Shown here one piece after another: positions 57,401 to 64,000 of a stretch of 64,000 nt of DNA; position 1 is the first letter of the stretch; every line of letters begins with the position of its first letter. The notes under the pieces are model-generated. The model was given only the letters and a program-made list of their open reading frames with translations, did not search any database and was not told the origin of the DNA. Origin of the DNA: Methanococcus aeolicus Nankai-3. Lineage in GTDB: Archaea; AGJL01; Methanococci; Methanococcales; Methanococcaceae. Both the position numbers and the translations under genes were made by a program. The stretch covers positions 62,001 through 126,000 of the forward strand of contig NC_009635.1 in NCBI RefSeq assembly GCF_000017185.1. Direction: 5' to 3'.

Positions 57401-58145
57401 ATATTCAAGTGCATGGGAAAATGAAGAGGATTTAAAAGATGCCTTTATGATGTGGAATTCTTATGCCTATGGAAAAGGCATATTTGGGGATAATGCAAAG
57501 AAATCATTTGAAAATATATTAAAAAGTGTTGATTTAACATTTAATAAAACTGTTAGCGATGAATATGATTTATTTGGGTGTTGCGGTTATTTTGGAACCC
57601 ACGGAGGATTAACAAATGCTGCAAAGGTTATATCAAAGAAAGAGGTTAAATCATATTATGGAGATACAAGAAACCCCGATAAAGTAGGCATTAGAACTTT
57701 AAATGAAGAGATAGAAAGGGTTTCATTAACAAAATTATTAAATCCAAATTGGATTGAAGGCATGAAAAAACACGGATATAAAGGAGCGGGAGATATATCA
57801 AAAAGAGTTGGGCGAGTATTTGGTTGGAGTGCTACAACAAAAGAAGTTGATAATTGGATTTTTGAAGAAATATATAATACATTTGTAAAAAATGAAGAAA
57901 ATAAAGAGTTTTTTAGAGAAAATAATCCATATGCAATGGAGGAAATTGGAAGAAGATTGTTAGAGGCATATCAAAGAGGACTTTGGAAAACTGATGAAAA
58001 TAACATTGATGATTTGAAAATGATATATATGGAAATTGAAGGAGATATTGAAGACACCTATGGAGATATTGATATTGGAGAATTTCAAGGTGGCAGCATA
58101 GATATTGACATGAGTTGGAAGAAAAAATTAAAAGAAAAATATTAA
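54456..58145 (+). CDS. cobN: CobN/ChlH-family chelatase large subunit
   Basis: This 1229-residue protein has the length and motifs of CobN, the large subunit of aerobic-type cobaltochelatase. VQPKRGCAGARCDGNVCKIL and GDVIVHVGTHGSLEFLPGKN are conserved CobN segments; GPSGLITRGRDDILPTGRNF and ALYWMCSD-like IYWMCSDIMWADGEGMAQIL follow. GWSATTKEVDNWIFEE and AYQRGLWKTDEN end it. It would bind the tetrapyrrole and metal while ChlI/ChlD supply energy. Methanogens insert cobalt and nickel with small CbiX/CfbA chelatases, so the substrate here is open. Start: ATG behind GGTGAT. Divergent from chlI. Confidence 0.9.
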   Translation: MKNNKKSIIKYKKQDINITIIMWASYCSIINNSYNLLKKELKDKYGININLNLYSTRDISDRFDDFSNDAKNSDIVFMYRTSADDFYDDNIEFNFKNLIITGQDPSYWNSKLSSNAYIYTTYGGIENFKNLILYLISNSNLGVDIEYNEPNKLPFQGIYYKEKIYEDLNDYLKNNKNIVSNKNTVGILFSRHYLVNEDLEVIDELINRLNKYFNIIPVFTYGAKDEYIGALGSGQCILNYFFKEDKPIIDAMVNLLSFPLGTVKNKSTLKKITGVNILKKLNIPVFHPIMSYYKSYDEWKENIQGLSSEIGWNVALPEFEGVIEPIIIGTTEKNGSLEKKKPIEDRIDKVVNRIKKWIDLKNVQNKDKKVIFVLHNAACASVEATVGSAAHLDTFQSMINIMNKMKEEGYCIENIPKDGDELVKMILDKKAISEFRWTTVNEIISKGGALHLMDEMEYMDYFNTLPKKVKNKILDTWGDLNGKDIPASMVYKDENNKNKIVITGLKFGNIYLCVQPKRGCAGARCDGNVCKILHDPECPPTHQYMATYKYFNEIGDVIVHVGTHGSLEFLPGKNIALSNECYPDICINDTPHLYIYNSDNPPEGTIAKRRSSATLISHMQTVMIDAFYSELETLDNYVNEYLKEMDISKRHQLEHLIIEEVKKTNLLKIKEIIESIENDANKSLHNNFNEIYSDLRNTLEMIKTSKCNDGMHIFGELPQDDKRIEFINSILEFDHRNNKNLKENIGKILNNEDIEDKYIEDKELKDRIIDLNKRIEDSKEIESLLNGFDAKYIEPGPSGLITRGRDDILPTGRNFYSLDPYKVPTKSAYRIGVLLAEHIIDKYLTENNSYPENVAIYWMCSDIMWADGEGMAQILHLMGTKPKWKHGKVVGVEIIPLEELNRPRIDITMRVSGILRDNFPNCMDIVDEAISKVAKLDEPSEMNFVKKHVMEGLDNGLSFREATYRIFSSKPGTYGNGVKYAIYSSAWENEEDLKDAFMMWNSYAYGKGIFGDNAKKSFENILKSVDLTFNKTVSDEYDLFGCCGYFGTHGGLTNAAKVISKKEVKSYYGDTRNPDKVGIRTLNEEIERVSLTKLLNPNWIEGMKKHGYKGAGDISKRVGRVFGWSATTKEVDNWIFEEIYNTFVKNEENKEFFRENNPYAMEEIGRRLLEAYQRGLWKTDENNIDDLKMIYMEIEGDIEDTYGDIDIGEFQGGSIDIDMSWKKKLKEKY

Positions 58146-58170
58146 AATATTAAAATTTGGAGTAAAGAAC

Positions 58171-59130
58171 ATGGATTTTTTAAACATATATACTGTATCT
58201 ATTTTATCCATATCATTTGGATATATTTTGGCGGAGCTCCTAAATCAAACAAATTTAATAAAACTTATCGGAAAAAAGACATCAAAAATTTCAAAAATAG
58301 GAATACATCCTTCATTATCTACTGTACCAGCACTATATTTAGTTAGTCCAAGATTAGCACATAGTATGGCAAGTTCTTTATTAAAAAACAGCGATATTAA
58401 AGAATTTGATTTATTTATCGCAGTTTTAGCCTCAAATTTTCCACTTAGATTAATGTATGTATATAAATATTATTTACCTGTGCTTGTTCCTCTTTTGGGG
58501 ATTGTTGCACTGTATTTTATTGGTTTAAGAATTATATTTGACATCTTTTTATTATTTATTGTAATGATTATCGGTAGAAAAAATTATGCCAATATCAATT
58601 ACAACAATATTGGTGGAGGTAGTATTAACACCAATAATATGCCCAATGGCAACAATAATAATAACATAAATATTATTTTTTCAAAACAAATTATAAAAGA
58701 TGCAGTATTTAAAGGTTTAAAGTCTTCCTTAAATTTTGCAAAGACATTTACTCCTGTATTTTTAATTGTTGTTTTTCTGATAAAATTTGGAATTATGGAT
58801 AAATTATCTATTTTAATGACTCCTATTTTAAATCATTTAGGTTTAGATTCTATGGGAATAACCTATATTACAACTGCAATATTGACTCCAAGAGTTGCCT
58901 ATGGAATGGCAAATGTTATGCTTAATTATAATTACCCCATAATGACAGTTTTAGGCTGCATGTTTATAGGAAATGGATTATTTGTTTTAGTTTATGAATG
59001 GTGGTCAAGACTTTTGCCATATTATTATGGATTATATCCCAAAAAAACAGCTTTAAAATTAATTTTTATTCAGGCATTTATGCCTGCATTATATAATTTA
59101 TTGCTGGGAATTTTGTTGTTAAAATTTTAA
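58171..59130 (+). CDS. Gate-domain (nucleoside recognition) membrane protein 2
   Basis: This 319-residue integral membrane protein follows cobN after 25 bases, behind a GGAG site. It resembles the protein at 51164 in layout: two Gate-like halves (IGIHPSLSTVPALYLVSPRL and AILTPRVAYGMANVMLNYNY) linked by a low-complexity Asn/Gly loop (residues about 148-172). Its position mirrors the Gate gene after chlD, so each arm of the divergent chelatase locus carries one. A metal or tetrapyrrole transport role is inferred. Contains one GGAGCTCC. Confidence 0.7.
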   Translation: MDFLNIYTVSILSISFGYILAELLNQTNLIKLIGKKTSKISKIGIHPSLSTVPALYLVSPRLAHSMASSLLKNSDIKEFDLFIAVLASNFPLRLMYVYKYYLPVLVPLLGIVALYFIGLRIIFDIFLLFIVMIIGRKNYANINYNNIGGGSINTNNMPNGNNNNNINIIFSKQIIKDAVFKGLKSSLNFAKTFTPVFLIVVFLIKFGIMDKLSILMTPILNHLGLDSMGITYITTAILTPRVAYGMANVMLNYNYPIMTVLGCMFIGNGLFVLVYEWWSRLLPYYYGLYPKKTALKLIFIQAFMPALYNLLLGILLLKF

Positions 59131-59246
59131 AATGTTGGGCACGGAGCTCCGAGATTTGAAATTGTAAAAATTGAGAAGCAAGTTTTAGATTCACGGAAAT
59201 AAAAAATAAAATAATATATAAAAATATATAATAATAAATAAATTTA

Positions 59247-60512
59247 TTATTGTATTTTATTGTGGTATTTCAAATCATCATCTCCACCAAATAATTCTGG
59301 GTGAAGCATTTTAGCATAATCCATCATATATCCTGCTGGGTCTATGGCTTCATATACATAATATTTTGGTTTTGTTATATAGAATCTTCCATTTTGAAGT
59401 GACTTAAATTTATCAAAATTAGCTGTGCTGTAATTACCAAATAATTCTTCTTTTGTAGTTATCTCATTACTGTAATAATGTCTCATTATACAAACATCTG
59501 AATCCATGGCTCTTTCATAAAATGTTTCTTTATCAAGATACTGGAAAGATGTTCCGGGAATATCGTTAAATACATATTCTCCTTTGAAGTTATTTGCCAT
59601 TTTATTGTAGTAATGTGCCGAACCATAAACTCCCGGTGCATCTTTATATTTTGACCAGCTAAATAAAGTAACTGATGGGTAATCATTTTCAGCATATACT
59701 TTTCTCAGTATGTCATTTCTAGCTTTCCATGCATCTTGGAAATAATTTTCTGTTTTATTATATTTGTCTTCTCCCCAGAATGCAGCGGAAAATTTTATCC
59801 ATTCTATTCTTCCCATATATGTTGGTTCATCATAGGTGTAAAATCTTGAAACTGTCAAACCATTTTTTACCAACTGTTCTTCCATTGTATCGTGCGAAGA
59901 CCAATCCCCTAAAAATACAATATCGGGAGATATATTTAGCACAGTTTCATAATTGATACTACTAGATTTTCCAATATCTGCAATTTTTCCTTCATTATAT
60001 CTGGTTGTAAGTTCAGGCGAATAACCTATAACATAACCAGTAGTTCCTTTTATTGAGTCATAACATGAAGCATCTTTTAATATATCTGCTGTTGAAACAG
60101 TCGGACAATAAAATATTGTAGCAATTTTTCCCACCGGAGCATTTATTACCTTTGCGTCGGGAATATTTGGATTTGTTCCGCCATCTTCCAATAATACAAA
60201 TTTATTATCTTCTGAATCAATAACCACACAGTAACCATTATCCCAGTGAGGTTCTAATTTAAAATGTTCTGCAAATACTATAGGTTCTCTCATTTGGTCA
60301 TAATGTTTGAATAGATATACAACATCTATAATATTTATTGAATTATCACAGTTAATGTCTCCAACCTCATAATCAAGGTTTCTATTTTTGAATAGATATA
60401 CAACATCTATAATATTTATTGAACCATCTTCATTCACATCCCCAAACTTCTCGCCGACAATTGAAGGCATTAGAATTAGGGATAATATAGATAATAATAT
60501 TAATTTCTTCAT
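59247..60512 (-). CDS. FecB/BtuF-like ABC substrate-binding protein with N-terminal dockerin repeats
   Basis: This is a secreted protein of about 421 residues. The signal peptide is MKKLILLSILSLILMPSIVG. Two dockerin-like calcium-binding repeats follow at once (GDVNEDGSINIIDVVYLFK and GDINCDNSINIIDVVYLFK, residues about 23-65). The rest is a two-lobed periplasmic-binding-protein domain for iron chelates or corrinoids (VGKIATIFYCPTVSTADIL, SPDIVFLGDWSSHDTMEEQL, PSVTLFSWSKYKDAPGVYGS). The dockerin may pair with a cohesin at the cell surface. Start: ATG at 60510-60512 behind GGTGAT; an in-frame GTG at 60521 overlaps that site. Confidence 0.82.
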   Translation of the reverse strand: MKKLILLSILSLILMPSIVGEKFGDVNEDGSINIIDVVYLFKNRNLDYEVGDINCDNSINIIDVVYLFKHYDQMREPIVFAEHFKLEPHWDNGYCVVIDSEDNKFVLLEDGGTNPNIPDAKVINAPVGKIATIFYCPTVSTADILKDASCYDSIKGTTGYVIGYSPELTTRYNEGKIADIGKSSSINYETVLNISPDIVFLGDWSSHDTMEEQLVKNGLTVSRFYTYDEPTYMGRIEWIKFSAAFWGEDKYNKTENYFQDAWKARNDILRKVYAENDYPSVTLFSWSKYKDAPGVYGSAHYYNKMANNFKGEYVFNDIPGTSFQYLDKETFYERAMDSDVCIMRHYYSNEITTKEELFGNYSTANFDKFKSLQNGRFYITKPKYYVYEAIDPAGYMMDYAKMLHPELFGGDDDLKYHNKIQ

Positions 60513-60521
60513 ATATATCAC

Positions 60522-60969
60522 CCATTAGTAAGTTAGTAATAATAATTTATTGAATATAATTATTACTAAATAGGTATAATATATACATCATATATAAAAA
60601 TTACGATTAATATAATAAATAATATGATAAACTTCTTTTGAAAATATTTATATATATGTTGATAAATATTTCAAAACATAAAAAACACATGATACATTCA
60701 AAGTCTGTTCCCTAATTTTAATAATTCAAAATTTTCTTTTAGAAATTTTGCAGTATCGGAGCTCCAAGGTATAGCCAATCTTCGAACTGTTTAACACGGA
60801 GGACATAAAGATAAGACTGTTATGCGTAATACCTAAATTAAACCCATAATTATTTAATTATTAATTATTAATTATTTTGGACTAATATGGGACAGTTTTT
60901 GAAAATTGACTATAATTGGATATAACTTCATAAATACATTACAATAAAATATAATTTATAGGCGGTATA
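60522..60969. other. Spacer between binding protein and ABC ATPase
   Basis: This 448-base divergent spacer is AT-rich at 60522-60700 (promoter for the binding-protein gene), holds one GGAGCTCC near 60758, and then a family A element at 60770-60914. The ABC ATPase ribosome-binding site (GGCGGT) is at 60961-60966. No RNA gene is evident. Confidence 0.4.
60770..60914. repeat. Family A element, copy 6
   Basis: This 145-base element starts TATAGCCAATCTTCGAAC and ends TTTGAAAATTGACTATA, with GGGACAG just inside the right end. The middle is less like the other copies and contains a run of TTAATTATTAATTATT. It lies upstream of the ABC ATPase gene and could influence its promoter. Confidence 0.6.
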
Positions 60970-62097
60970 ATGTTAAAAACAGAAAATTTATCAGTAGGAT
61001 ATGGAAATAATATCATTGTTAAAAATATAAATTTGGACATGAAAGAAGGGGAAATTTTATGTATAATAGGTCCCAATGGTGCTGGGAAATCCACACTTTT
61101 AAAAACAATAGCAACCTATTTAAAACCAAAAAATGGTGCCGTATATTTAGACGGAAAGAAAATCCATGAACTAACTCCCTCGCAACTTGCAAAAGAAATG
61201 GCAATAGTGCTAACTGAAAGAGTAAATCCCGGAAATATGACAGGATTTGATATTATTGCTATTGGGAGACATCCCTATACGGATTTATTTGGTAGATTAT
61301 CGAAAGAGGATAAAGATATTGTTGTTGATTCTGCAAAATCCGTAAATGCCGAATATTTATTGCATAAAAATTTTTTTGAAATGAGTGATGGAGAAAGACA
61401 GAAAATAATGATAGCTCGGGCACTTGCACAAGAACCTGAAATTTTAATTCTTGACGAACCTACAAGCTACTTAGACGCAAAACATAAAATTGAATTAACC
61501 CTGCTGTTAAGGGAGCTCTCCTCACAAAATAACCTTGCCATAATTGTAACCCTGCACGATATAGAACTTGCTTTAAGAATTGCCGATAAAATGGCACTTA
61601 TAAAAAACCATGAAATTTTAGCTTTTGGCTACCCTGAAAATGTTATGAGTAGGGAAGTAGTAAATAATCTTTATGATTTAGATAATGCAAATTATGGTGA
61701 ATATATAGGATATTTTGAATTAAAAAATAAAATAAAAATAAAAAATAAAAAAGTGTTTATAGTATGTGGTGGTGGAACGGGAGCTCCCGTTTTAAGATAT
61801 TTGGTAAAAAATGGATATGAGCCTGTTGTAGGAGTATTACATAAAAATGATGCCGATTATTTTATTGCCGAAAATATGGGCATAGATATAATTGCTGAAG
61901 AGGCATATGACCCAATATCTTATGAAAAATTTGAGAAGGCAAAAAAAGAAATAGACCATGCCGATGCCGTGGTTTATACTAAATTTCCATCTGGTAAAAC
62001 CAACATATTAAATAATGAATTGGTAGAATATGCAAAAAATAAATATATGAAATCTATTTTTTATGAATCTGATATTTCTGTATTAAAAGATATTTAA
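60970..62097 (+). CDS. FecE/BtuD-like ABC transporter ATPase with extra C-terminal domain
   Basis: The first 255 residues form a standard importer ATPase: Walker A GPNGAGKST, Q-loop region around VLTERVNPGNM, signature MSDGERQKIMIARAL, Walker B ILILDEPTSYLD, and H-loop VTLHDIELALR. The remaining 115 or so residues (about 258-375) start KVFIVCGGGTGAPVLRYLVK, a Gly-rich Rossmann-like loop, and end in a hydrophilic part. It should power the FecCD permeases encoded on the other strand downstream. Start: ATG behind GGCGGTAT. Contains one GGAGCTCC. Confidence 0.88.
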   Translation: MLKTENLSVGYGNNIIVKNINLDMKEGEILCIIGPNGAGKSTLLKTIATYLKPKNGAVYLDGKKIHELTPSQLAKEMAIVLTERVNPGNMTGFDIIAIGRHPYTDLFGRLSKEDKDIVVDSAKSVNAEYLLHKNFFEMSDGERQKIMIARALAQEPEILILDEPTSYLDAKHKIELTLLLRELSSQNNLAIIVTLHDIELALRIADKMALIKNHEILAFGYPENVMSREVVNNLYDLDNANYGEYIGYFELKNKIKIKNKKVFIVCGGGTGAPVLRYLVKNGYEPVVGVLHKNDADYFIAENMGIDIIAEEAYDPISYEKFEKAKKEIDHADAVVYTKFPSGKTNILNNELVEYAKNKYMKSIFYESDISVLKDI

Positions 62098-62110
62098 TTA
62101 TATTATTATA

Positions 62111-62140
62111 TTTTGGGAGCTCCGCGGAGCTCCCAAATAT
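62111..62140. terminator. Perfect palindrome between convergent genes
   Basis: Two GGAGCTCC units joined by a GC pair make a 26-base perfect palindrome (about 62112-62137), starting TTTGGGAGCTCC and ending GGAGCTCCCAAA, between the convergent ABC ATPase and permease genes and flanked by AT-rich sequence. It could end transcription from both sides, or be a cruciform-forming site. Function is inferred from position only. Confidence 0.45.
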
Positions 62141-63220
62141 TTATATTCTTATTTTTTTTTCTCCCCTATATACCATATATATTACCAACAAACCGCCCAA
62201 AATATCTAAAACAGAACCTATGGGGAGTGGTGAAGCTGGTCGAGATATTTCATAAATATAATATATTGGAACAAAATATTTCAATGAAATTATATGGCAT
62301 AACAGCATCAAAACCACCCCCAACAACATTGTTGTTGGCATTAACCATCTATGGTCAGAAGTTTTTATGAGTGGTCTTGCCAAGTAAGGACTGGCTATAC
62401 CTACAAAGGCTATTAATCCAACATATGGGATTATTGCCCCTACTATAAACGAAGTTGTTAATAGTATCAATATCCTAGTTTTTTTTACATTTAATCCAAA
62501 ACTTTTAGCATATTTCTCTCCAAATAGTAGGGCATTTAATGGTTTTATTAAAAATATTGATAACAATATAAATATTATTGTGCATATTAGCATATTGGTT
62601 ATATCGGGGATATGGATTTTAGTTATCGTTCCCACCATAAACTCCCAATACTCTTGAACTTGAATATTTTGAGCATTTGCTATTAAATAAGACCTTATCC
62701 CTCCAAACAGATAACTTAATAGAAGGGCAACAATTATTACTCCATTGGATTCTTTAACTCTTAAAGCAATTATTATAAGCATAGTCATTGAAAGTAATCC
62801 GCCACACCATCCCGCTATTAATATTTTATCTGTTCCAAAAGTATCTAATAAAGAGGACACACTGTTTATAAATATAACTAGTGCAACTATTAATAAAACA
62901 CCCGAGGATATTCCTGTAGTATATGGTGAGGCTAAAAGGTTTCTAAACAGAGTTTGAAGCATTAACCCAGCACCAGACAAAGTTAATCCTATAAGAATTG
63001 CTCCCAATATCGGAGGAAGACGAACTTCTTTTAGCATAAAATCTTTAAATTCATCGCCTGTTGATTGTAGCATTACAAAATTTGTTACATCTTCACAACA
63101 TATTGTTTTTGCATTTCCTCCATAATATATGCCAACTATTGGAAGAACAGCAGATAAAAAAACCAATAGCAATATAACTAAATATCTATAACTTTTTTTG
63201 TGCTTATTTCCGTTTTTCAT
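62141..63220 (-). CDS. FecCD-family ABC permease 1
   Basis: This 359-residue, roughly ten-helix permease has LRLPPILGAILIGLTLSGAG and LFRNLLASPYTTGISSGVLL, the standard FecCD/BtuC motifs, and the late GLIAFVGIASPYLARPL segment that faces the ATPase. Its ATG shares the A of the TAA stop codon of the upstream permease (TAATG), so translation is coupled. With the partner it could form a heterodimeric channel for an iron chelate or corrinoid. Confidence 0.9.
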   Translation of the reverse strand: MKNGNKHKKSYRYLVILLLVFLSAVLPIVGIYYGGNAKTICCEDVTNFVMLQSTGDEFKDFMLKEVRLPPILGAILIGLTLSGAGLMLQTLFRNLLASPYTTGISSGVLLIVALVIFINSVSSLLDTFGTDKILIAGWCGGLLSMTMLIIIALRVKESNGVIIVALLLSYLFGGIRSYLIANAQNIQVQEYWEFMVGTITKIHIPDITNMLICTIIFILLSIFLIKPLNALLFGEKYAKSFGLNVKKTRILILLTTSFIVGAIIPYVGLIAFVGIASPYLARPLIKTSDHRWLMPTTMLLGVVLMLLCHIISLKYFVPIYYIYEISRPASPLPIGSVLDILGGLLVIYMVYRGEKKIRI

Positions 63221-64000
63221 TATATCCCCATCTTTTTAATTTTTAAATAAATTACAATGGCTATGGGAGCTCCGATTAAAGATAATGGACATAGCAACGG
63301 TAAATTATTTGATGTTGTGGGAATTATTACGCCAGGTCTTGTAATAATATCTGCAACTATTAAAAATATTCCTCCTAACAACGCTGTTATTGGCATCACA
63401 TACAGATGTTTTGAGGTTTTACAAATCATTCTTGCAATAATTGGACAGGTAAGTCCAACAAAGGCAATAGGTCCCGTAAATGCTACAATGGTGGCTGTTA
63501 GAATACAGGACAATATTATTAACCAAGTTCTCAAATTTTTTATATTTACTCCCACACTTATAGCATAATTTTCGCCCAATAAATTTGCATCAAGTTTTTT
63601 TGATAAAAATACATAACAAATAATTGAAACTGGAATAACTACAATAGCCATCAATATAATTTGCTCCCAAGTTAAATTATTTACCGACCCCATACCCCAC
63701 AATAAAAACCCAGAAAGTTGGTCTTCTTCTTCTCCAATATATTCGCCTAAATATATTATGGCTGTTGTTAATCCCGAGGCTATTGCCCCAATCATAAGAC
63801 CACAAATCAACAGCGTAGATGTTTGTTTGACAATTCTTGCTATATTTATTACTACAAACATTGTGATAAATGAGCCCAAATATGCCGATAAAATAAATCC
63901 GTAAATTGAATGGGGAAACCCATGTTTAACCAACACCGATGTAAATATATACAATACTACCCCCAATGAAGCACCACTTGCAATTCCCATTAAATATGGG
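63220..64000 (-). CDS. FecCD-family ABC permease 2 (partial, N-terminus cut by window edge)
   Basis: The frame is open to the window edge. The first visible residues are [19 protein letters not shown], which corresponds to the middle of the standard FecCD motif, so about 80-100 residues are missing. [20 protein letters not shown] is the conserved C-terminal cytoplasmic segment. It differs clearly from permease 1, so the transporter may use two different permeases. Contains one GGAGCTCC. Confidence 0.88.
   Translation of the reverse strand, partial: PYLMGIASGASLGVVLYIFTSVLVKHGFPHSIYGFILSAYLGSFITMFVVINIARIVKQTSTLLICGLMIGAIASGLTTAIIYLGEYIGEEEDQLSGFLLWGMGSVNNLTWEQIILMAIVVIPVSIICYVFLSKKLDANLLGENYAISVGVNIKNLRTWLIILSCILTATIVAFTGPIAFVGLTCPIIARMICKTSKHLYVMPITALLGGIFLIVADIITRPGVIIPTTSNNLPLLCPLSLIGAPIAIVIYLKIKKMGI

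Overview
The window is AT-rich chromosomal DNA (about 30% G+C by eye) from a hydrogenotrophic methanogenic archaeon of the order Methanococcales, most like Methanococcus (M. aeolicus or a close relative; species not provable here). Support comes from a complete A1Ao ATP synthase operon with a triplicated Methanococcus-type proteolipid, formylmethanofuran dehydrogenase genes including a UGA/selenocysteine fwdB with an archaeal SECIS hairpin, a Vhc hydrogenase/HdrA cluster, archaeal ribosomal proteins, RNA polymerase subunit F, a C/D box sRNA and a Hel308 helicase with an intein.

Layout. 1-3.3 kb: partial glycosyltransferase, DUF655, rpoF and rpl21e on the minus strand, tRNA-Val, then a DUF531 gene. 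3.7-13.4 kb: ahaHIKECFABD, with a repeat-bearing gap between ahaB and ahaD. 13.5-20.8 kb: housekeeping and conserved archaeal genes (DUF22, DUF61, TrmJ-like, DUF92, pyrF, hemD, PAC2, DUF473, a flavoprotein). 21-22 kb: rpl7ae-rps28e-rpl24e with a structured leader. 22.2-27.5 kb: FmdE-like gene, fwdA, fwdC, selenocysteine fwdB and its SECIS. 27.7-32.6 kb: moeA, an AIR-synthase-like gene, a decayed IS605/TnpB element, and cbiM/cbiN-like/cbiQ. 32.9-38.7 kb: hel308 with intein, then a regulator/MTH865/flavodoxin module and a C/D box sRNA. 38.8-47.3 kb: the cysteine-only (selenium-independent) set vhcDGAB-hdrA plus a second fwdB and fwdD. 47.6-50.2 kb: ndk, purE, thiC. 50.2-64 kb: a chelatase locus (chlI/chlD joined by an apparent -1 frameshift, cobN, two Gate-domain membrane proteins, a radical SAM enzyme) beside a FecBCD-type ABC importer whose binding protein carries dockerin repeats.

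How the genes work together. Formylmethanofuran dehydrogenase (first step of CO2 reduction), Vhc hydrogenase/HdrA (electron bifurcation at the last step), ATP synthase, cobalt or nickel uptake, MoeA (molybdopterin) and the chelatase locus all serve methanogenesis and its metallocofactors. Two versions of FwdB occur, one using Sec and one using Cys, and the Cys version lies with the Cys-type hydrogenase.

The most unusual content is not in the genes. (1) The palindrome GGAGCTCC occurs about 44 times by eye, in genes and in spacers, where well under one is expected. (2) Short perfect hairpins with varied stems and mostly 3-base loops occur singly or in tandem, and tandem sets lie in frame inside the Hel308 extein and its intein. 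(3) At least three families of 50-220 bp intergenic elements with terminal inverted repeats (called A, B and C here) lie in spacers and inside operons.
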